Shown: one piece after another, positions 55,488 to 64,000 of the stretch | How the letters are laid out: the number at the start of each line of letters is the position of its first letter | How positions within the stretch are numbered: the first letter of the stretch is position 1 | Source of the DNA: Dehalobacter sp. DCM | GTDB taxonomy: Bacteria > Bacillota > Desulfitobacteriia > Desulfitobacteriales > Syntrophobotulaceae | DNA length: 64,000 bases | Direction: 5' to 3' | Assembly (NCBI RefSeq): GCF_024972775.1 | Contig: NZ_CP092282.1 | Coordinates: 2,597,001-2,661,000 of the forward strand | The notes under the pieces: generated by a model | The model's database searches: none | Told to the model about the DNA's origin: nothing | What the model saw: only the letters and a program-made list of their open reading frames with translations | Translations under genes and position numbers: made by a program

Positions 55488-58340
55488 TTAGTGATGATCG
55501 AATACAGTCGGCTTCTTCGTCAGATTGACAGGGTTTTGCTCCATATCATCTAATTTTTCCCACATATCATAGCCAAGATAATATTTTCTGGGCTGCGGTG
55601 TCTTGCCTTGAGCGATCAAATCCAATCCGGCTTTGACCTTATCCGGTGTGGCAGGCAGTTCGTAAATCCTTACCCCGCAGGCATTATAAATGGCATTGAT
55701 AACCGACATATGCGGTCCTGCCTGGAAGACTTCGGAGCAACCGGAAGATCCGAACGGACCTGTGGGCCTCATGGATACGACGGTATCGATTGACAGCTCA
55801 TCCGGAACATCGCCGATGAACGAAAATCCGGAATTGGCGAGTCCGGTATGCTTTTGCGGATCGGAATACTGTTCGCGGAGGGCATAACCGGCAGAGTGCA
55901 TCATGCCGCTATACCCCTGACCTTCAAAGGACAGGATATTTCCGATCGGGCCGCAGTCGACAACGGCATGCATTTTCAGCAACTTTGTCTTTCCCGTTGT
56001 GGTGTCGACTTCGACCATCGAAAGAAACGTTCCCCACATATACTCGGCAGAAGGATTCCCCTGGCACGTATTGGGATCAAGGGGTTTGGTGATTGACGTC
56101 GTATCGGATACTCCCAAGTATTTGGTGGGAATTCCGTCGGCAACCATCTCATCATAGGTACGGAAAGTGCCGTCCTCTTTCTTCATTGCCTTCATCAATT
56201 TGTCAGCAGCATCTAACGTGGCGCGACCTGTCACATAGTGCGTGCGGCTGCCGGCTGCCGGGCCGGTATTCGGGCAAAGCCCGGTATCGTTCATACAGAG
56301 TTTGATTTGCTCGGGTTTCAGGCCTAACGGTCTTAGCGCTTCATACGTGAATACGAGGGCGTGTGCGTCCGTTCCTTGTCCCTGATCTTCGGCGGTGTTA
56401 AAGTTAGTAACCGTTCCGTCCGGATTTAGTTCCAAAGCCACCTCCGCATGATCCGGCCCGCCGGTGGTATTATAACAGCTGTTAGATATCCCAACGCCGA
56501 TCTTCATAAGGGGTGTGCTGTTTTTCTTGGCATAATCTATTGCCGCCTCATAGACAGGACGCATTTTTTCGTAAATCTGCGGATAGGGGTATACAGATAA
56601 CGTGTGACCGCTATTGGTGGTATCGCCCTCATGGTAACTGTTGATAGCTCGGAATTCAAACGGATCGATTCCAGCTTTCTCTGCCAGCATATCCATCAGG
56701 TGCTCAAATACAGTGAAACACGGCGGCGATGTCGCAGCGCGATAAGGCGCTGTCATGGCAACATTGGAAATAGCTACCGAGGACAATGCCCGGATGTTCG
56801 GAATATAGTAAGTCATTCCGGTATAGCGGGTCCCGCCTTCTGCAACCGGGAAACCAAATTCAGCATACGCACCGGTATCAAACACCGTTTCATATTCCAG
56901 CGCTGTCAGCTTGCCGTTTTTATCACAGGCCAGTTTTCCGTTACTAAAACAGCCTTGACGTTTTCCGGTGATATGCTGATGCTCATCATAACTGAGGGTC
57001 ATGGTGCAAGGTTTGCCGGTTGCCAAGGTGGCTACTGCCATCAACGCATAGGTAAGAACACCGCCCGAATACCCAAAGCTGGCACCGGTCGGATTTTCAA
57101 TAATCCTGATTTTATCATTGGGTACCCCAATCCCTCTGGCTATCATCATAATACTCATGTACAGGGCCAGGGTCTTACAGTGAATCGTTACGACGCCCTG
57201 TTCGTCAACATACGCCTGTACCGTATCCGGTTCCAAAACCAGATGTGGTTCATGCTGGGAGTGGAAACTTCCCTCGACTACAAAGTCCGAGTTTTCCATG
57301 ATCTTGCGTGTATCTTCCCCTTTCCGCAACGGGAAGGTTCCATAGATATTCGGATGCTCGGGGTGAAGCTGCATTGCGCCTTCGGCACAGGAGTCCAGGA
57401 TATTTTTATAGGCCGGAAGCTCTTCAATTTTCAGTTCAACCTTTTTAGCCGCTGCCCTGGCTTCTTCCCTTGTCCTGGCAGCGACCAGGGCGACGACATC
57501 CCCGCAGCGCAGGATTTTATTCTCCACCAGAATATAATGGTCAAAGCCGTCACAGCGAGAATGCGGACTGCTGCAGGGGAACATTGTACGGTTTGTTCCC
57601 TGAACGTCCTTATAAGTAATGATTTTTTCCACGCCGGGCATTTTCTCCGCTTCGGAGGTGTCGATCGAAATTAAATTGCCATGATCAACCCCGGGCAGGA
57701 CTACGGCAATATGAAGTGCACCGGGCATTTTCATGCCGATGTCGTCACCATAATCACAAAGGCCGGTTACTTTAGCCAAGGCGGCGGGACGTGGATATCC
57801 TGTCCCGTAGATTTTCCCGTCAGTCGGGACTTTATACTGAATGTCTTCCATGGTCCATTCGCCGCGGATCACTTTGGCCGCAGCCAGAACAGAATCGACA
57901 ATCGGTTTGTAACCGGTACATCGACAGGCGTTATGGTTTTTCTGGAACCAAGCCCGTACTTCCTGGCGTGTCGGATTATTGTTTTGATCCAGCAACACCT
58001 TAGCCGAAACAATAAAACCGGGTGAACAAAAACCGCATTGTACTGCACCATACGTAATAAATGCCTGCTGCAGCGGATGAAGGCTGGTCGGGGTACCGAT
58101 TCCTTCGATGGTGACGATCATACTTCCTTCACTGATATTTTTCATTTTTTTTATGCAGCCGCGTGTTACCTCTCCATTCAGGATTACAGAACAGATACCG
58201 CATTGTCCCACTTTACACCCTACCTTTGTTCCGGTAAGCCCAAGACGCCTTACCACATCGGCGAGTGTATCTTTTTCTTTGTCGCAGATGAGCATACGAT
58301 CTACACCGTTAATGTTTAAGATCATTTTGCTTAAGGCCAT
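55488..58340 (-). CDS. Mop-type molybdenum-dependent aldehyde oxidoreductase (xanthine oxidase family)
   Basis: Single-chain molybdenum hydroxylase of 950 residues, like Desulfovibrio gigas Mop. Plant-type [2Fe-2S] domain (Cys 42, 47, 50, 62), second [2Fe-2S] domain (Cys 102, 105, 139, 141), then the two-part molybdopterin domain. There is no FAD domain. The active-site glutamate is kept (Glu 870 in GSSGCSEV, where D. gigas has GASGVGEL). The C-terminal tail extends beyond Mop. The aldehyde or heterocycle substrate is unknown. It is monocistronic, divergent from a PucR-type regulator, and next to a radical SAM/methyltransferase/ligase set. Confidence 0.93.
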   Translation of the reverse strand: MALSKMILNINGVDRMLICDKEKDTLADVVRRLGLTGTKVGCKVGQCGICSVILNGEVTRGCIKKMKNISEGSMIVTIEGIGTPTSLHPLQQAFITYGAVQCGFCSPGFIVSAKVLLDQNNNPTRQEVRAWFQKNHNACRCTGYKPIVDSVLAAAKVIRGEWTMEDIQYKVPTDGKIYGTGYPRPAALAKVTGLCDYGDDIGMKMPGALHIAVVLPGVDHGNLISIDTSEAEKMPGVEKIITYKDVQGTNRTMFPCSSPHSRCDGFDHYILVENKILRCGDVVALVAARTREEARAAAKKVELKIEELPAYKNILDSCAEGAMQLHPEHPNIYGTFPLRKGEDTRKIMENSDFVVEGSFHSQHEPHLVLEPDTVQAYVDEQGVVTIHCKTLALYMSIMMIARGIGVPNDKIRIIENPTGASFGYSGGVLTYALMAVATLATGKPCTMTLSYDEHQHITGKRQGCFSNGKLACDKNGKLTALEYETVFDTGAYAEFGFPVAEGGTRYTGMTYYIPNIRALSSVAISNVAMTAPYRAATSPPCFTVFEHLMDMLAEKAGIDPFEFRAINSYHEGDTTNSGHTLSVYPYPQIYEKMRPVYEAAIDYAKKNSTPLMKIGVGISNSCYNTTGGPDHAEVALELNPDGTVTNFNTAEDQGQGTDAHALVFTYEALRPLGLKPEQIKLCMNDTGLCPNTGPAAGSRTHYVTGRATLDAADKLMKAMKKEDGTFRTYDEMVADGIPTKYLGVSDTTSITKPLDPNTCQGNPSAEYMWGTFLSMVEVDTTTGKTKLLKMHAVVDCGPIGNILSFEGQGYSGMMHSAGYALREQYSDPQKHTGLANSGFSFIGDVPDELSIDTVVSMRPTGPFGSSGCSEVFQAGPHMSVINAIYNACGVRIYELPATPDKVKAGLDLIAQGKTPQPRKYYLGYDMWEKLDDMEQNPVNLTKKPTVFDHH

Positions 58341-58698
58341 TTATTCTACTCCTCCCTTTTGTTGCTTTGAGCAATAAATAAGTCGATAGATTCTCCTAAA
58401 ATAATTATATCGAAGTGAGTTTTTTGAGCACTATTCTATCTGCACAAAGATAGCCTTATGCAGTATTATGACTTAGTGCGAAATGTACAGGTTTCCGTCA
58501 CTATCCTATTGTTGCCAATAATTGAGTTGAAGCAATAATAAAAATAAAATATAATTACATTGAGTTAATAATGTTTTTGTTTAATTATTATTGACTTTGT
58601 TTGTTTCATATTGCATATAGCACTTAATTAAATCCATTTTATTCAGAAATTTCGACTAACATTATAATATTTGTATTAAATAAATAATGAGGGTCTTT
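58341..58698. other. Divergent control region between the oxidoreductase and PucR-type regulator
   Basis: Very AT-rich, no gene. On the minus strand TATAAT (58404-58409) lies about 65 bases before the oxidoreductase start without a good -35, which suits an activator-dependent promoter. On the plus strand TTGACT (58591-58596) lies 17 bases before CATATA (58614-58619), a weak candidate for the regulator gene. No clear palindromic operator was found. Confidence 0.5.
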
Positions 58699-60264
58699 AT
58701 GAAAATCAGTATGTATACTGTTGAAAATGCAATAAAACCGTATATCATCGAAAAAACACTCCGAAGCGATGCCGCAATGATGATCGAGTCTGCTTTATTT
58801 TTAGATTCAGAAACAGAATTATATCGCGCAGACTGTCTTTATGTCTGTCTGTCCAAGCATCTACCAATCCCTATACTCATACCCGATAAAACAAATATTA
58901 TCTGTCTGGGCAAACCTTCCGCTTACGCCGTCGAAGCCTATGCGCATATTAATCTGATTCTTGTTTCTGATGACATAAATCTTAAAAAATTCTTTAATAC
59001 TATCCTTGGCACTTTGGAAAAATACACTATGTGGGAAGAAAAATTGGATTGCTTACTGAAAAACCATGCTTCTTTACAGGAATTCTTAGATCTTGGGGCA
59101 GTAATATTCAAAGAACCGATGTGTCTTTTAGATTATCACCATAACGTCCTGGCAACCACCTCCATGATTGATTCCCAGGATGATGATTTCTGGACATACC
59201 TAAAAAAAGGGTATATCAATAACAGTCCAGAAATTATATCCCATAAGCAAGACAAATTTAACGATATTGTTGACGCCCGTTCCCCGGTCGCGATGATCTC
59301 CAGTATCAGCGGAAAATACAAGCTAATATCCGCAATCTATGTTGATAATAAACCCATTGCGTTCTTAGCTATGATCCATAGCACAAAAGATAAAAACAAT
59401 CCGTTTGATATCTATGTCCAGCAACTTTTTAATTTCTTTGTCAATAGCATCACCCAGCGCTTGCATCAATCGGCCTTAACAAGTAAAAACAAACAGTTGG
59501 CGGATGAAAAACAAAACGGTGCTATTCAATCCAATTTCAATATACCCGGTCTCGATTTAACTCAGATATTAAAATATTTTGATTTTAAAGCAGGCAAACA
59601 ATTTCAAATCGCATTATTCCAATTTAACGAACCACAAAAAAAGCCTGACCACGTTATTGAGATCAGCTATACCATTGAAGCAGCAATTCCTTATTCCAAA
59701 TGTGTCCTGAGCGGAGAGCTGTTTATCGCAGTTATCGATCTCCAGTATCACGCTTACCTGCCGAAGGCTGTAGCCAAACGGTTTATAGGTATTCTTGAAA
59801 AAAATGATGGCTATTGTGTCTTAAGTCCTGTTTTTCACCTCAGCGAAGAGCTACCGCATGTTTTATTGCAGGTTTCGGAAGTCATCAATTTTTGTATGCG
59901 ACTTCAACCGGATACCCGTTTAAATCATTATCATGATTACGCGGTTCTTCATTGTCTAAAAGCATTGTCGGAAAACGAGAATATGTCCTATATTCTTCAC
60001 CCGATGCTGCGAAAGTTAATTGACTATGATATAAAATACGGTACAGATTATTATGATACATTAAAGGTCTATCTAAAAAATAATTGCTCCATTGCCGAAT
60101 CCGCAATTATCAAACACATGCACCGTAATTCATTTCTTTATCGGATTAAACGGATCAAGGAGCTCCTAAACAACGATCTCGACGACTGCGACTTAAGATT
60201 CAAATTACTTTTTTCAATTTATTATTTAGATTGTGAAAATATCATTACAAATTGGGTAGATTGA
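58699..60264 (+). CDS. PucR/CdaR family transcriptional regulator
   Basis: About 521 residues. N-terminal PucR-like domain (about 1-120), a GAF-like middle (about 130-255), a CdaR GGDEF-like region, and a C-terminal HTH_30 helix-turn-helix: YDTLKVYLKNNCSIAESA, MHRNSFLYRIKRIKELL. Such proteins are usually activators of neighbouring catabolic genes, often for purines, sugar acids or other heterocycles. ATG at 58699 has GAGGG upstream. It is divergent from the oxidoreductase, its likely target, and its last 20 bases overlap the methyltransferase gene on the other strand. Confidence 0.92.
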   Translation: MKISMYTVENAIKPYIIEKTLRSDAAMMIESALFLDSETELYRADCLYVCLSKHLPIPILIPDKTNIICLGKPSAYAVEAYAHINLILVSDDINLKKFFNTILGTLEKYTMWEEKLDCLLKNHASLQEFLDLGAVIFKEPMCLLDYHHNVLATTSMIDSQDDDFWTYLKKGYINNSPEIISHKQDKFNDIVDARSPVAMISSISGKYKLISAIYVDNKPIAFLAMIHSTKDKNNPFDIYVQQLFNFFVNSITQRLHQSALTSKNKQLADEKQNGAIQSNFNIPGLDLTQILKYFDFKAGKQFQIALFQFNEPQKKPDHVIEISYTIEAAIPYSKCVLSGELFIAVIDLQYHAYLPKAVAKRFIGILEKNDGYCVLSPVFHLSEELPHVLLQVSEVINFCMRLQPDTRLNHYHDYAVLHCLKALSENENMSYILHPMLRKLIDYDIKYGTDYYDTLKVYLKNNCSIAESAIIKHMHRNSFLYRIKRIKELLNNDLDDCDLRFKLLFSIYYLDCENIITNWVD

Positions 60265-60979
60265 TCTTTTCCCACACGGATAAACAATAACCAATTTTGG
60301 CTGTTTTCATGCTCTCCTTTACACTATAGGCTTTTTCACAGGTTCCTAAGATACTTTCCCAAAATAAGGATAACGAGCCATATTTCATAATCAGTCCGGC
60401 AATAAACTCTTTATAGACGGTGGTTTCGTCCTGCCAAGCATCAAGTTTAAATCCCGCCGCAGTAAACTCTGTCAGCAATACGTCACGGGTCGCAATCCCG
60501 TCCACACTGGTTATCATCGGAAGGCCGGAACATTCTCCAGTCTTTTCTCTTAAATACAAGTCACTGACGATCAGTTTACCTCCGGGAAGAAGTACCCGGT
60601 TTATTTGAGCTAAAGCCAGAGGTTTATCAGCAAAGAGACTGAAGGTACATTCGCAAAAAATACCGTTTAGCGATTGGTCCGCATAAGGAAGATCATACAC
60701 ATCCCCCACTTGGACTTCAAGTGCATTATTCTGGCTTTTGGCTTTTTGGATCAGTTTCTCCGAGATATCTATCCCCATGGCTTGCATGCCGTAGTCCTTA
60801 ATAAGTAATTCGACCGTCTTGCCGCAGCCGCAGCCAATATCGAGAATGCGGCTATCGACAGGAAATCCTGCAATTCCCATTGCTTTCCGTGTTAATTCCA
60901 ATCCGCCTGGGCGCAAGGTATCTTCCGCAGCCATTTGGAATTGTTCATCTTCATAAAGTCTGCTCAGATAATCTGTCAT
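60245..60979 (-). CDS. Class I SAM-dependent methyltransferase (DVU_1556/TrsM-like)
   Basis: The 244-residue product has SAM motif I ILDIGCGCGKTVELL, the acidic end of strand 2 GIDISEKLIQKA, motif GDVYDLPYAD and the post-motif LLPGGKLIVSDLYL. A cysteine-rich stretch FCECTFSLF follows motif II. From memory it resembles the methyltransferase linked to radical SAM protein TrsS in the DVU1551-1559 region of Desulfovibrio. Last gene of the minus-strand set; its target (protein, peptide, cofactor or selenium/arsenic compound) is unknown. Confidence 0.87.
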   Translation of the reverse strand: MTDYLSRLYEDEQFQMAAEDTLRPGGLELTRKAMGIAGFPVDSRILDIGCGCGKTVELLIKDYGMQAMGIDISEKLIQKAKSQNNALEVQVGDVYDLPYADQSLNGIFCECTFSLFADKPLALAQINRVLLPGGKLIVSDLYLREKTGECSGLPMITSVDGIATRDVLLTEFTAAGFKLDAWQDETTVYKEFIAGLIMKYGSLSLFWESILGTCEKAYSVKESMKTAKIGYCLSVWEKINLPNL

Positions 60980-61111
60980 TCTTGGACTAACCTCCTCAAT
61001 GTTTATAGTATGTCCATTTCTTTTATCCTCGGTTTACCTTATTAATAAACACTATTGATAAAACTGTATCCTATTTTATTTTTCAAATGATACAGTTCAG
61101 ATTTCTTGTCT

Positions 61112-62437
61112 TTACTGTTTCGCCAAGCGTAGATCTTCAATTTTTCTTTTACTTGTCCCCTTAGATATTGGTATGTCTGCCCAATGCGTGCTGATATTAA
61201 CAACTAAAATACCCACTGTAAGGCCTTTTTGTACAGCGGGAATTGTTCGCAATATATCCGTTATCTCTTGCGGATCGACACTATTTGTTTCAGTCGCCTT
61301 TATCAGGACATTTAGATGCTCCTGGCCGTTTTTCTCTTCAATCCGGCATCGGTAATCTAAAACAGCATTGTGTTTAAAAAGAGCCTCATCCAGATCGATA
61401 ATGGAAAAATCACTATTTGCAATTTTTTTCCTGCCGGATATTCTTCCTTGAACCACTTCCATCCGCCTTAAAACTGATCCGCAGGGGCAAGGATCAGGGA
61501 GAAAACGGCTGATATCTCCGGTCCGGTAACGAATCAGCGGCATTCCGTTACGGGTTAGCGTCGTAAAAACAACTTCACCGTACTCGCCGTCCGGAACACA
61601 CTTTCTTGTTTCGGGGTCGATTATTTCAAAGTAGAGATCGGCTTCCCGCAGATGATAATCCAAAAGGGCACTGCATTGAACACCGCCGCCAAGCCCCATT
61701 TCAGTCATCCCATAATGGTTGAAAACGCTGCATCCCCACCGATTTGCGACAGCTTCAGAGATAGCCTGCGGGACATAATCGGTAGTCAGCAGAACGCTAT
61801 TTATTCTATTTCGCAGCTTTTCTCCTTCTTGGTGCCGAGCCATTCTCAATACGTGTGTTGGAATTCCGACCATGGCGTCGGTGCGATTATGCAATGCACA
61901 GGAAATGGCATCTGCCGTATTATAAACGGGGCCAAAGGGTATTGGGACTGCCCCCATCCTCTTCAGCGCTATGCCTAACAGATCCCCAACACTCCCCGGC
62001 AGTTCCCACGGCAGCAGAATAAGGACCCGATCCCGAGGTCCTACTAAATTACGCATCCCATAGTCAAAAAAGTCGATGGTCAGTTCCTGATCTTCTTTTG
62101 TAAAAAACAGGCGTTTGGGGGCGCCTGTTGTACCCGAAGACTGCAAGCTAACAATCCGTTCAATCTCTCTCTGCGAGGTGCAGACAAAAGCATGCGGATT
62201 TTCGGCTATATCCTGAGGAAAGGTAAACGGCAGTTCAGCAAACCGGACGAAGTCCGTGATTTTTCCCGGATCAATCATGGCTAAAGTTTTGCGGTAAAAC
62301 GCACTTTTATCTTTGGCCAAGGTTATTGTTTTCTGCAATTGAGCAATTTGATAGCTGAAGATGGCATTTTTGCTCAACACACCGGGTTCCACTCCTATTT
62401 TGCCGGCTATCCATTCATCTAAAGGCGTCTTTATCAC
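61112..62437 (-). CDS. PaaK-like AMP-dependent ligase (DVU_1553-like)
   Basis: Adenylate-forming enzyme of 441 residues related to phenylacetate-CoA ligase. The ATP loop is LQSSGTTGAPKRLFF, with NHYGMTEMGLGG, GEVVFTTLTRNGMPLIRYRTGD, and CPCGS before the small C-terminal domain. It has no neighbouring aromatic-degradation genes, so a dedicated role in the radical SAM cluster is likelier than phenylacetate catabolism. It lies between the NifX-like and methyltransferase genes on the same strand. Whether CoA is the acceptor is not known. Confidence 0.88.
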   Translation of the reverse strand: MIKTPLDEWIAGKIGVEPGVLSKNAIFSYQIAQLQKTITLAKDKSAFYRKTLAMIDPGKITDFVRFAELPFTFPQDIAENPHAFVCTSQREIERIVSLQSSGTTGAPKRLFFTKEDQELTIDFFDYGMRNLVGPRDRVLILLPWELPGSVGDLLGIALKRMGAVPIPFGPVYNTADAISCALHNRTDAMVGIPTHVLRMARHQEGEKLRNRINSVLLTTDYVPQAISEAVANRWGCSVFNHYGMTEMGLGGGVQCSALLDYHLREADLYFEIIDPETRKCVPDGEYGEVVFTTLTRNGMPLIRYRTGDISRFLPDPCPCGSVLRRMEVVQGRISGRKKIANSDFSIIDLDEALFKHNAVLDYRCRIEEKNGQEHLNVLIKATETNSVDPQEITDILRTIPAVQKGLTVGILVVNISTHWADIPISKGTSKRKIEDLRLAKQ

Positions 62438-62525
62438 GTTCGATCACACACCTTCTACATCCCTCTTTCCGTTGTCCTTGACTGGGCTGTTCAAAACAAA
62501 TTGTATTCGTCCGAAAATGATGGTA

Positions 62526-62945
62526 TTATTCTGCCGCCTCATCGTCATGATGCCCGCAGTCACATGTTTCTTGACTGTGATCGTGTGGAATCCATTCTTT
62601 TCCATTATATTCGCGAATGATATCCAGTTCGTAGGCATCCATAAGCGCCAAAGCCTTTAATGCTGTATGACCGGCAGCAAAATAGCGGGTCACCTGCGCC
62701 GCTGCTAGTGCTTCAAAAGCATCCTCTTCGATCGTGCCGGAAATCAGCGCCTCACAATCCTGTTCCAAGATCTTATTAACCATTGCCATCCCGTGCCCAT
62801 TCGTACCTTCCGGATTTTCAAAAACCTCAAAGGACATATCATCTGTCTCGGAAACAAGCAGAAAAGCACTTGCCTCAAATGCTTCTGAGACAATGCTATC
62901 CGGCATATTTCCATTTACTGCAACTGCAATTTTCACAAGCCTCAT
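62526..62945 (-). CDS. NifX/NifB-type iron-molybdenum cofactor-binding domain protein
   Basis: Single dinitrogenase-iron-molybdenum cofactor domain, 139 residues: KIAVAVNGNMPDSIVSEAFEASAFLLV and the ISGTIEEDAFEALAAAQV region. The C-terminal tail HDHSQETCDCGHHDDEAAE-like is rich in His, Cys and Asp, a probable metal-binding extension. No nitrogenase genes are here, so it may carry a metal or Fe-S cluster for the adjacent radical SAM protein or the molybdoenzyme. A GTG three codons in is an alternative start. Confidence 0.87.
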   Translation of the reverse strand: MRLVKIAVAVNGNMPDSIVSEAFEASAFLLVSETDDMSFEVFENPEGTNGHGMAMVNKILEQDCEALISGTIEEDAFEALAAAQVTRYFAAGHTALKALALMDAYELDIIREYNGKEWIPHDHSQETCDCGHHDDEAAE

Positions 62946-63016
62946 CCTTTCATCATGTGATAGAATATTCTACCCATAGTGAGATACGATATGGATTCTT
63001 CTTTCTTTACTAATGC

Positions 63017-64000
63017 TTATTTCCCGCGATACAGCGAACGACCGTCACGGCTGGTAAGGTTATAAGCGCAGAACGGGATTGCTTTCCCCTTAACGATAAC
63101 CGGAACACAGCAGTATTTTAAGCGTTCCAGATCTATATTTTCAGCATCCTGAAAGGTCATACACGTAATACTGAGACGGTAATTCCTTAGTCTGTCCAGC
63201 ATAGCATCCCAGCTGTCAGGTTCTTTTAACGGTTGCTTACCCGTATTTCCCGGACTGCAGTTAGCTGAACTATTCTGTATTTCCCATCGCTGAGCGACAA
63301 AATTCTGCGCTTTTATCACTGATGCCTGTTGATTATTTTCCGAACTGCAGCATGTATTCTTTTTGGGGGTGCACGAGGTCAGTTTACCGTCTTCGAAATA
63401 GACAAAATCGCCATGGAATGAGCATAATGCACTTTCGCAATCTGAAGGCGCAAAATCAGTCATTTTCAGCAGTCCGTCGGTCTGCTCTTCCAACGCCCGG
63501 AGTACCTCCGGCAGCGTGATCCGATCCCTGTCATCCGGAGGCTCAGGATACCTGCCAAAATAGCTGACCGGTTGAAAATGCACCCCGCGAATTACCGGCA
63601 TTCCTTTTAAGGCATAGCGCACAATCTCTCCGATCTGATCTGTATTAACCCCAGGTACGAGCGTCGGAACTAAAACCACCCCCAGATGGTTACGACCGCA
63701 ATTATCAATCGCTTTCTCTTTGAGGGCAAACAAATCTTTACCCCGTAAATCTCTGTATATTTCATCTTTCATACCGTCAAACTGAAGGAATACGGTTGAA
63801 AGTCCGGCATCCTTTAACGCTCTGACATACTCCGGATCTTCAGCCAAACGGATGCCGTTGGTATTCAATTGAAAAAATGTATACCCCAATTGCCGTGCTG
63901 CTGTAATGATTTCCGGTAAATCGTCACGTACCGTCGGTTCTCCGCCGGATAATTGAATATTGCATTTGCCTGTCGTATTCCAGATTATCCGCAACTGATC
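63017..64000 (-). CDS. Radical SAM protein (TrsS-like), 5' end outside window
   Basis: 327 C-terminal residues are visible; the start and the CxxxCxxC cluster motif lie beyond 64000. The visible part has the SAM-binding LSGGEPTVRDDLPEI, LNTNGIRLAED and QFDGMKDEIYRDLRG, as in MoaA/SPASM-type enzymes. The C-terminal third is cysteine-rich: CESALCSF, SCTPKKNTCCSS, LKYCCVPV, PFCAYNL, suggesting an auxiliary cluster. It heads the set radical SAM, NifX-like, ligase, methyltransferase. It resembles, from memory, the TrsS family, some members of which are selenoproteins; no in-frame TGA is seen in this part. Confidence 0.88.
   Translation of the reverse strand, partial: DQLRIIWNTTGKCNIQLSGGEPTVRDDLPEIITAARQLGYTFFQLNTNGIRLAEDPEYVRALKDAGLSTVFLQFDGMKDEIYRDLRGKDLFALKEKAIDNCGRNHLGVVLVPTLVPGVNTDQIGEIVRYALKGMPVIRGVHFQPVSYFGRYPEPPDDRDRITLPEVLRALEEQTDGLLKMTDFAPSDCESALCSFHGDFVYFEDGKLTSCTPKKNTCCSSENNQQASVIKAQNFVAQRWEIQNSSANCSPGNTGKQPLKEPDSWDAMLDRLRNYRLSITCMTFQDAENIDLERLKYCCVPVIVKGKAIPFCAYNLTSRDGRSLYRGK

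Noticed and set aside
56604-57674. 356-codon open frame on the plus strand opposite the molybdenum oxidoreductase
   Set aside because: It is the antisense frame of a strongly conserved enzyme gene, has no ribosome site and no recognisable domain.

Overview
The window looks like a chromosome segment of a spore-forming, anaerobic, Gram-positive Clostridia member, most likely of the Peptococcaceae/Desulfitobacteriaceae group (Dehalobacter, Desulfitobacterium, Desulfosporosinus relatives). The evidence is a SpoIID-type sporulation gene, a YtaF-type sporulation membrane protein, a proline T-box, strong AGGAGG-type ribosome sites, sigma-A promoters, and an electron-bifurcating-type [FeFe] hydrogenase. 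The assignment is by gene content and protein similarity from memory; no search was run.

Layout. 1-8854 (minus): protein export and DNA/tRNA housekeeping, yajC-secD-secF(partial), queA-tgt, spoIID, ruvC-ruvA-ruvB, yebC. 8971-12108: a TetR regulator convergent with an orphan hypF. 12243-17829 (plus): a possible structured RNA with a terminator, then kdpD-kdpE and a KimA-type potassium permease. No kdpFABC is present, so KdpDE probably serves KimA here. 17834-20491 (minus): a NitT/TauT-type ABC importer. 20641-26058 (minus): hydC-hydB-hydA, with HydB fused to a GltD-like flavin module, preceded by three Rex-like operators. 26578-30175 (minus): proC-proB-proA under a proline T-box (specifier CCC). 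30201-33102: uppP, a small zinc-finger/winged-helix protein, azlC-azlD. 33228-42975 (minus): one long branched-chain amino acid operon ilvD-ilvB-ilvN-ilvC-leuA-leuC-leuD-leuB. 43492-46089 (plus): hom and thrB. 46289-55253 (minus): zinc-ribbon protein, CarD-type regulator, lytic transglycosylase, coaE, ytaF, an ABC-F ATPase, mutM, polA.

55488-64000 is the most unusual part. A Mop-type molybdenum aldehyde oxidoreductase is divergent from a PucR/CdaR-type activator. Facing them is a minus-strand set: radical SAM protein (5' end outside the window), NifX-like metal-cluster-binding protein, PaaK-like adenylate-forming enzyme, and class I methyltransferase. This association recalls the Desulfovibrio DVU1551-DVU1559 neighbourhood and probably forms an uncharacterised maturation or cofactor-modification system linked to the molybdoenzyme.

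Between genes there are two families of non-autonomous hairpin/inverted-repeat elements. Family 1 has three copies (31855, 44780, 47966). Family 2 has one full copy (36091) and one fragment (37913). No tRNA, rRNA, CRISPR array or transposase gene was seen.
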